This document shows positions 57,774 through 64,000 of a stretch of 64,000 bases of DNA, in pieces. The first letter of the stretch is position 1; each line of letters starts with the position of its first letter. Both the position numbers and the translations under genes were made by a program. Source of the stretch: Arcobacter defluvii (GTDB lineage Bacteria; Campylobacterota; Campylobacteria; Campylobacterales; Arcobacteraceae); contig NZ_CP053835.1 in the NCBI RefSeq assembly GCF_013201725.1, positions 434,001-498,000 of the forward strand, written 5' to 3'. A model generated the notes under the pieces. It was not told where the DNA came from, ran no database searches, and worked only from the letters and a program-made list of their open reading frames with translations.

Positions 57774-57853
57774 TAGGCTATAAACATAAGATAGAATTTT
57801 ACCATCTGAAGAGAAAAAATGTTTCTTCAATATTTGAATTAAAAGGAATAAAA

Positions 57854-59350
57854 ATGATTTATACAAAACCAACATATAAACCTCAATACGAAAATTTCAT
57901 TGGTGGAGAATGGGTAGCTCCAATTAGTGGTGAATATTTTGATAATATTTCTCCTGTAGATGGTGAAGTTTTAACAAAAATTCCAAGATCAAATGAAAAA
58001 GATTGTGAAGCTGCTATTTTAGCTGCAAATAAAGCATTTCAATCATTTAAACATACATCAGTTATTGAAAGAAGCACTTTATTAAATAAAATTGCAGATG
58101 CAATAGAAGCAAATTTGGAAAATATAGCAATAGCTGAAACTTTAGATAATGGAAAAGCAATTAGAGAAACTTTAAATGCTGACGTTCCTTTAGTAGTTGA
58201 TCATTTTAGATATTTTGCTTCTGTAATTAGAGCAGAGTCAGGAACAGTTTCTGATTTAGATGAAAATACAATTTCTCAAGAAATTCATGAACCATATGGT
58301 GTTGTTGCACAAATTATTCCTTGGAATTTCCCATTATTAATGGCAGCATGGAAATTAGCTCCTGCAATTGCTGCTGGAAATTGTGTTGTTATGAAACCAG
58401 CAAGTGCAACACCAATGTCAATTTTATTATTAATGGAAACAATTCAAGACGTATTACCAAAAGGTGTTATTAATATTATTAATGGTGCAGGTGGAAAAAT
58501 TGGTAAATATTTATCTACTCATGAATTAGTTAAAAAAGTTGGATTTACAGGTGAAACTACAACTGGTCAATTAATTATGCAATATGCAACTGAAAATATT
58601 ATTCCTTCAACTTTAGAGTTAGGTGGAAAATCACCAAATATTTTCTTAGAATCAATCATGGATGCCGATGATGAATTTTTTGATAAAGCAATCGAAGGTT
58701 TAGTATTATTTGCATTTAATAGTGGAGAAGTTTGTACTTGTCCTTCACGTGCTTTAATTCAAGAATCAATTTATGAACCATTTATGGCAAGAGTACTTGA
58801 AAGAGTAAAAGCTATAAAATTAGGAAACCCTTTAGATACTGAGTGTATGATGGGTGCTCAATGTTCACTTAACCAAAAAGAAAAAATTATGGAATATATT
58901 AAAATTGGTAAAGAAGAAGGAGCAGAATTATTAATCGGTGGTGATGTTTACAAATCAGAAACTAATCCAAATGGTTTCTATATTCAACCAACATTATTTA
59001 AAGGTCATAATAAAATGAGAATCTTCCAAGAAGAGATTTTTGGACCAGTTCTTGCTGTTACTACTTTTAAAGATGAAGAAGAAGCACTTGCAATTGCAAA
59101 TGATACAATTTATGGATTAGGTTCAGGTGTTTGGTCAAGAGATGCACATCAATTACATAAATTCAGTCGTGGAATAGAAGCTGGAAGAGTTTGGGTAAAT
59201 TGTTATCATATTTATCCATCACATGCTTCATTTGGTGGATATAAAAAATCAGGAATCGGAAGAGAAACACATATGATGATGTTAAATTCTTATAGACATA
59301 CAAAAAATATTTTAACTTCATACAACAAAAATAAATTAGGATTCTTCTAG
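57854..59350 (+). CDS. NAD(P)-dependent aldehyde dehydrogenase
   Basis: The 498-aa soluble enzyme oxidises aldehydes to acids. It shows PWNFPLLMAAWKLAPA near residue 157, the catalytic glutamate in LELGGKSPN near 258 and the catalytic cysteine in GEVCTCPSRA near 297. A C-terminal YKKSGIGRETH follows. It is closest in style to the acetaldehyde dehydrogenases ExaC/AcoD, which are commonly paired with a DUF779 gene, as here. AAAGGAA precedes ATG. It is divergent from the FIST kinase and has tandem repeats in its promoter. Confidence 0.9.
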   Translation: MIYTKPTYKPQYENFIGGEWVAPISGEYFDNISPVDGEVLTKIPRSNEKDCEAAILAANKAFQSFKHTSVIERSTLLNKIADAIEANLENIAIAETLDNGKAIRETLNADVPLVVDHFRYFASVIRAESGTVSDLDENTISQEIHEPYGVVAQIIPWNFPLLMAAWKLAPAIAAGNCVVMKPASATPMSILLLMETIQDVLPKGVINIINGAGGKIGKYLSTHELVKKVGFTGETTTGQLIMQYATENIIPSTLELGGKSPNIFLESIMDADDEFFDKAIEGLVLFAFNSGEVCTCPSRALIQESIYEPFMARVLERVKAIKLGNPLDTECMMGAQCSLNQKEKIMEYIKIGKEEGAELLIGGDVYKSETNPNGFYIQPTLFKGHNKMRIFQEEIFGPVLAVTTFKDEEEALAIANDTIYGLGSGVWSRDAHQLHKFSRGIEAGRVWVNCYHIYPSHASFGGYKKSGIGRETHMMMLNSYRHTKNILTSYNKNKLGFF

Positions 59351-59376
59351 GATTTTAGCTTTACAATAAAATTATT

Positions 59377-59409
59377 AAGCCCATAGAAGTTCTTTCTATG
59401 GGCTTTTTT
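59377..59409 (+). terminator. Intrinsic terminator after the aldehyde dehydrogenase gene
   Basis: A 12-bp stem (AAGCCCATAGAA with TTCTATGGGCTT) with a five-base loop runs into six T residues. It lies between the dehydrogenase and the DUF779 gene, so only part of the transcript should reach the latter. Confidence 0.9.
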
Positions 59410-59428
59410 GCTTTAAAAAGGACAAAAA

Positions 59429-59800
59429 ATGAAAAGACTAGATGTAACACCAGCTGCTGCTGAGGTAATAGAAAGATTAAAAAAAGAACATGGAGAATTG
59501 GTTTTTAATCAAAGTGGTGGATGTTGTGATGGAACAGCTCCTATGTGTTATGAAAAAGGTGATTTTTATGTTCCTAGTCGTAATGTAAAATTAGGTGAAA
59601 TATGTGGTTGTGAGTTTTTTATAGATAAAGACCAATTTGAATATTTCAAACACTCTTTTATTACAATTGATGTAAGAGAAGAAAAAGCTGCTTTTGGAAA
59701 TTCTTTTTCCCTAGAGATAGATCTGGGTTATCAGTTTATTACAAAATCAAGAATTTTTACAGATGAAGAGTATAAACAACTTTTAGAAGAAGAGAAATAA
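59429..59800 (+). CDS. DUF779 protein, aldehyde dehydrogenase partner
   Basis: This 123-aa soluble protein matches DUF779: an N-terminal helix, then FNQSGGCCDGTAPMCYEKGDF (30-50) and GEICGCEFFIDKDQFEYF near 67. The conserved cysteines suggest metal or thiol chemistry. The family is usually next to aldehyde dehydrogenases; its function is not known. It starts about 20 bases after a strong terminator and has AAAAAGGA before ATG. Its stop abuts the convergent exbD stop. Confidence 0.85.
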   Translation: MKRLDVTPAAAEVIERLKKEHGELVFNQSGGCCDGTAPMCYEKGDFYVPSRNVKLGEICGCEFFIDKDQFEYFKHSFITIDVREEKAAFGNSFSLEIDLGYQFITKSRIFTDEEYKQLLEEEK

Positions 59801-60193
59801 TTACTTCTTCCCTTCTTCATTTGTAACTAAAGCTAGATTTGTTAAATCATATTTTTGAAGTAAATCTAAAACTTTTACTACCCTTTGATATTCAACTTTT
59901 TTATCAATTCTTACAATAACTGGTTTATTTTTATTTTTTATTGCTTTTAAGTTATCTTCAAGTGATTCAAAAGATACTTCAATTCCTTTTATTGCTAACT
60001 TATTTTGATTAAGTTCTATAAAAACTTGTTCTTCTTTTATTTCCATCTCTTTTGCAGTTGATGTTGGTAAATCTAAAATTAAAGCTAATTCTTCTTTTTT
60101 AAATACAGATGTAACTATAAAAAAGATAAGTAAAATAAAAACAACATCAATAACAGGAGTTAAATCTAAGCCTAAAGCTTCACGTCTTTTCAT
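59801..60193 (-). CDS. exbD: ExbD/TolR-family biopolymer transport protein
   Basis: This inner-membrane protein is 130 aa with one membrane segment (about 12-32) carrying the essential aspartate in LTPVIDVVFILLIFFIV. The rest is periplasmic. With ExbB it converts proton flow into work for TonB-dependent uptake or a similar process. Its start overlaps the exbB stop by one base. The gene could equally be called tolR; no tonB, tolA or tolB is nearby. Confidence 0.88.
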   Translation of the reverse strand: MKRREALGLDLTPVIDVVFILLIFFIVTSVFKKEELALILDLPTSTAKEMEIKEEQVFIELNQNKLAIKGIEVSFESLEDNLKAIKNKNKPVIVRIDKKVEYQRVVKVLDLLQKYDLTNLALVTNEEGKK

Positions 60194-60663
60194 TATTCGC
60201 TCGCTAGCTCTTTTTTAGCTTTTAACTCAATTGAATCAATCAAAGAGATAAAATGATTATAAGCTATTTGATGAGGAATTGCTACAATTAAACCTGCGAT
60301 TGTCGTAATCAACGCAATCCCGATTCCATTTGAAAAGATTGTTGGGTCACCTAAACCATTTTGAGTAATTGCTTCAAAAGATTTATAAACTCCAATAACA
60401 GTTCCTAAAAGTCCTAAAAGTGGGGCAACTGTTGCTATGTTTTTTATAATAGTAAGTCCAGATTCAAGTTTTTTAACTTCATATTCTATTTGAGATGTAA
60501 GAGAAGAATCTTTTGTAACTCTATGTTTAATTTGACTAATAATTGCATTTTTTCTTGGAAGTGTAAAAAATTTCCATAAAATAATAGTAAATCCAATCAC
60601 ATTTAAAGCAATTAAAATATAAACAATAATTCCACCTTTATCAATGTATCCCATTAAATCCAT
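60193..60663 (-). CDS. exbB: ExbB/TolQ-family proton channel protein
   Basis: This protein is 156 aa from ATG 60663, with three membrane helices. The family stretch is IATVAPLLGLLGTVIGVYKSF near residue 80, followed by ALITTIAGLIVAIPHQIAYN near 125. I prefer ATG 60663 because GAGGT lies four bases upstream; the ATG nine codons earlier (60690) has no ribosome site. It is upstream of exbD and divergent from the PLP enzyme gene. Confidence 0.88.
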   Translation of the reverse strand: MDLMGYIDKGGIIVYILIALNVIGFTIILWKFFTLPRKNAIISQIKHRVTKDSSLTSQIEYEVKKLESGLTIIKNIATVAPLLGLLGTVIGVYKSFEAITQNGLGDPTIFSNGIGIALITTIAGLIVAIPHQIAYNHFISLIDSIELKAKKELASE

Positions 60664-60712
60664 AACGACCTCAATAATTTTTTGTGACATTGTACAGAAA
60701 TTTTGCTAATAG

Positions 60713-61588
60713 ATGGTACAATTTTTTATGAACTATACAAATTCTTTAATTGAACAAATAAGCTTTAATAATCAAAAATATTTTGTAAAAAGAGATGATT
60801 TATTACACAAAGATTTTTCAGGAAATAAGGCTAGAAAGTTTTACTATTTTTTGAAAAATGATTTTCCTAAAATTAAAAAAGTTATATCTTTTGGTTCTGC
60901 CCAATCAAATGCAATGTATTCACTCTCTGTATTGTGTAAAATCAAAGGTTGGAAGTTTGATTATTATGTTGATCATATTGCTTCATATTTAAAAGAAAAT
61001 CCAATTGGAAATTATAAATTTGCAAAAGAATTTGGAATGAATATTATAGAAGCTGAAGTTCCAAAAACTTTTAAAAATGATGAACTTTTTATTAGTGAAG
61101 GTGGAGCTGTAAGTGCAGCTTCTTTTGGAATAGAGATTTTAGCTAATGAGATAAGAACTTGGGCAAAAGAAAATCAAATAAAAAATCTAAAAGTTTTTTT
61201 GCCAAGTGGTACAGGAACAACATCCCTTTATCTACAAAAATTTCTTCCATTTGAAGTTTTGACTTGTTCTTGTGTTGGTGATGATGAATATTTAGAAAAA
61301 CAGTTTTTAGCTCTTGAAAAAACTAATTTTCCAACAATTTTAAAAAAAGAGAAAAAATATCATTTTGGGAAACTTTATAAAGAGTTATATGAAATCCATA
61401 ATGAGTTGCTAAATCAAACAAATATTGAGTTTGATTTACTTTATGATAGTTTAGGTTGGCTTTGTTTTGAAAAATATGTAGAAAATTTTGATAAAAAAGA
61501 TGAGTTCAACTTCTTATATATTCATCAAGGTGGACTACTTGGAAATATCTCTATGAAAGAGAGATATACCTATAAATATAACTCTTAA
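60713..61588 (+). CDS. PLP-dependent ACC deaminase/D-cysteine desulfhydrase family protein
   Basis: The 291-aa fold-type II PLP enzyme has the lysine motif KDFSGNKARKFYYF near residue 38 and ISFGSAQSNAMYSL near 62. It also has LPSGTGTTSLYLQKF near 163 for the phosphate. It resembles 1-aminocyclopropane-1-carboxylate deaminase and D-cysteine desulfhydrase; the true substrate is unknown. Neither ATG 60713 nor the in-frame ATG 60728 has a clear ribosome site; the latter fits family N-termini equally well. It is a single gene, divergent from exbB. Confidence 0.82.
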   Translation: MVQFFMNYTNSLIEQISFNNQKYFVKRDDLLHKDFSGNKARKFYYFLKNDFPKIKKVISFGSAQSNAMYSLSVLCKIKGWKFDYYVDHIASYLKENPIGNYKFAKEFGMNIIEAEVPKTFKNDELFISEGGAVSAASFGIEILANEIRTWAKENQIKNLKVFLPSGTGTTSLYLQKFLPFEVLTCSCVGDDEYLEKQFLALEKTNFPTILKKEKKYHFGKLYKELYEIHNELLNQTNIEFDLLYDSLGWLCFEKYVENFDKKDEFNFLYIHQGGLLGNISMKERYTYKYNS

Positions 61589-61632
61589 ATAAATTTTTTT
61601 ATATTAAAGAAAAAAAAGATAATATATCTTTT

Positions 61633-63567
61633 ATGTTAACAAAAAAAGAAAAAAAACTTATAAAATTAATAAAATATACACCAATTTTTATAGTCGCATT
61701 AGTTTGTATGATAATCATATCTTTATTGTATATTGATAAAAATATTACATTAAAATCTGATTTAAAAGCTTTAGAAAATGACTATTTAAAAAGAAATCAA
61801 AATATTATAAAAGATGAAGTAAATAAAATTTATGACTATATTATTCATAAAAAATTGAATAGTGAAAAAGAGTTAAAACACGATATAAAAAGTAGGGTTT
61901 TAGCTATTCATAATATGATGACATATATTTATGAAAAATATAAAGATAAAGAATCAGCTGAACAAATACAAACAAGAATAAAAGATGCTTTAAAAGCTTT
62001 AAGGTTTAATGACAATCGAGGCTATTTTTATATAAATACAATGGAAGGAAAGTCAATTTTACATCCTTTATATCCTCAGTTTGAAAATAAAAGTATTTTA
62101 GATTTTGAGGATAATTATGGTTCTAAATTTATTGAAAATGTAATCAATGATTTAAAAATAAAAAAAGAATCTTATAATGAATATTATTGGAAGAAACCAG
62201 AAGCTTTTAATAAATTAAAACAGTATAAGAAAATTACTTTCAATAAAGTTTTTGAACCATACAATTGGTATATAGGAACAGGAGAGTATTTAGAAGATTT
62301 TGAAGAAAAAATAAAAAAAGAGATTTTGGAATATATAAGCAGTATAAAATACTCTAAAAATGGATATATTTTTGTAATAGATGAAAAAGGAGTTTATTTA
62401 ACTCATATTGAAAAATCATATATTGGAGTTAATAGAATAACTCTAAAAGACGCAAATGGATTTATGATTACAAAAGAGATTATGAATTTGGCAAATAAAG
62501 GTGAAGGTTTTTTAAAATATGTAGGAACAATAAAGCCTGATACAAAGCTTCCTTCTGAAAAAATCACTTTTGTTAAAGGATTTAAAGATTGGGATTGGGC
62601 AATTGCAACTGGTTTTTATACTGATGAATTAGCAGAACAAATAAAAACTAAACAATATGAATATAAACAAAATTATTTACATAATCTGTTAAGTCTTTTT
62701 ACTGTTAGTGGATTGATAACTATAGTATTTCTATTTTTATCTTTTTATATATCAAAAAGATTAGAAAGAAGATTTTATAAATATAAACAACAAGTATTAA
62801 GTTATATTAAAAAAAGTAGAGAAAAAGATAATTTATTAGCTCAACAATCGAAAATGGCTGCAATGGGAGAAATGTTAGAAAATATTGCTCATCAATGGAG
62901 ACAACCTTTAAGTTCTATTTCGACTCTTTCAACTGGAATAAAACTTCAATACCAATATGGAGAAATAAATAAAGAAGAGATTCTTCGTTCAATGGATGCT
63001 ATTACAACTACCACAAAATATTTGTCTCAAACAATAGATGATTTTAGAGATTATTTTAATCCAAACAAAGAAGCTTATTATTTTAATCTCAAAAAGGTTT
63101 TCCAAAAAGCTTTTGATTTGTTAGAAATACAATTTAATTTAAGAAATATAATCTTTATAAAAAATTTAGATGATGTTTATATTTATGGTTTTGAAAATGA
63201 ATTTTTACAAGTAATAATAAATATTTTAAATAATGCAAAAGATGAATTTGAAAAAAAAGAGTTAGATCAAAAATATATTTTTGTTGATATTAGAAAAGAA
63301 GAAAATAGGGTAAAAATTTTTATAAAAGATAATGCAGGTGGAATAGCAGAAAATATTTTAGAAAAAGTTTTCGAGCCATATTTTACAACAAAATTCAAAT
63401 CTCAAGGTACAGGAATAGGGCTTTATATGTCAAAAGAGATTATTGAAAAACATATGAAAGGAAGAATATCAGTATATAATGAAGATTATATTTATGAGAA
63501 TAGTGGGCATAAAGGCGCAGTTTTTGAGATAATCTTTTTAGCAGAAGAGGCAAAAAAAGTTATTTAA
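61633..63567 (+). CDS. Sensor histidine kinase with double Cache domain
   Basis: The 644-aa membrane protein has a membrane helix at about 14-36 and a long periplasmic sensor of two Cache-type halves (about 90-215, with NRGYFYINTMEGKSILHP; and 235-335, with KNGYIFVIDEKGVYLTHIE). A second membrane helix lies at about 350-375. The kinase core has ENIAHQWRQPLSSIS near 417, INILNNAKDEFE near 536 and GTGIGLYMSKEIIEKHM near 597. Such sensors usually detect small organic molecules. No response regulator is adjacent. It converges with the EAL gene, overlapping by eight bases. Confidence 0.9.
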   Translation: MLTKKEKKLIKLIKYTPIFIVALVCMIIISLLYIDKNITLKSDLKALENDYLKRNQNIIKDEVNKIYDYIIHKKLNSEKELKHDIKSRVLAIHNMMTYIYEKYKDKESAEQIQTRIKDALKALRFNDNRGYFYINTMEGKSILHPLYPQFENKSILDFEDNYGSKFIENVINDLKIKKESYNEYYWKKPEAFNKLKQYKKITFNKVFEPYNWYIGTGEYLEDFEEKIKKEILEYISSIKYSKNGYIFVIDEKGVYLTHIEKSYIGVNRITLKDANGFMITKEIMNLANKGEGFLKYVGTIKPDTKLPSEKITFVKGFKDWDWAIATGFYTDELAEQIKTKQYEYKQNYLHNLLSLFTVSGLITIVFLFLSFYISKRLERRFYKYKQQVLSYIKKSREKDNLLAQQSKMAAMGEMLENIAHQWRQPLSSISTLSTGIKLQYQYGEINKEEILRSMDAITTTTKYLSQTIDDFRDYFNPNKEAYYFNLKKVFQKAFDLLEIQFNLRNIIFIKNLDDVYIYGFENEFLQVIINILNNAKDEFEKKELDQKYIFVDIRKEENRVKIFIKDNAGGIAENILEKVFEPYFTTKFKSQGTGIGLYMSKEIIEKHMKGRISVYNEDYIYENSGHKGAVFEIIFLAEEAKKVI

Positions 63568-64000
63568 ACTCTTTTATAAACTTTATAAAATCCTCTTCTC
63601 TTAAAGCTTTTGAATATAACCAACCTTGAATTTCATCGCAACCTGCATTTTGTAAGAACTCTTTTTGTTCATTCTTCTCTACACCTTCTGCAATTGTTTT
63701 TATTTCAAGTCCATTTCCTAAAGCTAAAATAGTTTTTGCAATAGCAACATCTTTTTTATTAAAAGGAAGACCATTTGCAAATGATTTATCAATTTTTAAT
63801 TTATCAATTGGAAATTGTTTTAAATAATTCAAAGAAGAATATCCTGTTCCAAAATCATCAATTGCAAGTTTAATTCCTAGATTTTTTAAATTTTCAAGAA
63901 TAGTTAAAGATTCTTCAATATCTTCCATGATATAACTTTCAGTTAATTCTATTTCTAAATTTGCAGGATTTAACTTCGTTTCTTCTAATTCTTTTATTAT
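63560..64000 (-). CDS. EAL-domain protein, C-terminal part, cut by the window end
   Basis: The frame stays open to the window edge, so an internal Met at 63928 is not the start. The visible 146 residues are the end of an EAL domain: LEIELTESYIM, AIDDFGTGYSSLNYL, KLKIDKSF, IAEGVE and CDEIQGWLYS. All the acidic metal ligands and the lysine in this part are intact, so it may be an active cyclic di-GMP phosphodiesterase. The N-terminal sensor part is outside the window. Confidence 0.88.
   Translation of the reverse strand: MIKELEETKLNPANLEIELTESYIMEDIEESLTILENLKNLGIKLAIDDFGTGYSSLNYLKQFPIDKLKIDKSFANGLPFNKKDVAIAKTILALGNGLEIKTIAEGVEKNEQKEFLQNAGCDEIQGWLYSKALREEDFIKFIKEFK

Noticed and set aside
1-64000. 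CRISPR arrays, tRNA or rRNA genes, prophage and insertion sequences
   Set aside because: No regularly spaced repeats, cloverleaf-like GC-rich segments, transposase or phage structural genes were seen by reading the sequence; a tRNA or CRISPR scan was not possible here.

Overview
The window is AT-rich, densely coded DNA from a member of the Campylobacterota (epsilonproteobacteria), most likely the Arcobacter group. This rests on gene content. There is a Wolinella-type frdCAB fumarate reductase with a di-heme FrdC, a napAGHBFLD periplasmic nitrate reductase operon without napC, a short-form HisG, a UbiD decarboxylase of the menaquinone type, and a complete nuo operon. That nuo operon keeps NuoE and NuoF, unlike Campylobacter and Helicobacter. 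No rRNA, tRNA, CRISPR array, prophage or insertion sequence was seen.

Layout. Positions 1-18.4 kb are all on the minus strand: frdCAB, then nuoABCDEF-gltA-nuoGHIJKLMN with citrate synthase inside the complex I operon. From 18.5 to 22.9 kb lie a MalY/PatB-type C-S lyase, a UbiD decarboxylase and a two-gene ThrE-type exporter. From 22.9 to 24.5 kb there is a small accessory patch: a truncated DNA methyltransferase, an intact-looking HNH endonuclease and two unknown small proteins. From 24.5 to 33.7 kb come coaX-hisG-methyltransferase, a CBS/GGDEF protein with trpS, a cation efflux gene whose 3' end is tandemly duplicated, a small Cys/His protein, serS and phoD.

From 34 to 48.5 kb is a nitrate respiration region: a DUF2249-like protein, a PAS protein, napAGHBFLD, a PAS-GGDEF-EAL protein, a cobA-type SAM methyltransferase, a kinase-less NarX/PilJ-type sensor, a Crp/Fnr regulator, a TrpD2-like protein and moaA. 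These fit together: MoaA makes the molybdenum cofactor NapA needs, the sensor carries a nitrate-box-like motif, and napA has a Crp/Fnr-type palindrome centred at -41.5 from a predicted start.

From 48.6 to 64 kb are rpsO, an Rrf2 regulator coupled to a DHH phosphoesterase, a CoA-binding protein, a response regulator/kinase pair, a PEB4-like prolyl isomerase, class II aldolase, and a FIST-domain kinase/regulator pair divergent from an aldehyde dehydrogenase-DUF779 unit with direct repeats between them. Then come exbBD, a PLP deaminase-like enzyme, a Cache-domain kinase and the 3' part of an EAL gene cut by the window end.

Most of the window is core metabolism. The most unusual items are the kinase-less nitrate sensor beside a Crp/Fnr regulator, the altered NADH pocket of NuoF, the FIST sensor/aldehyde dehydrogenase locus, the methyltransferase remnant beside an HNH nuclease, and the exact 238-bp duplication. 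Motif calls are read directly from the sequence; functions follow from family knowledge; regulatory links are inference.
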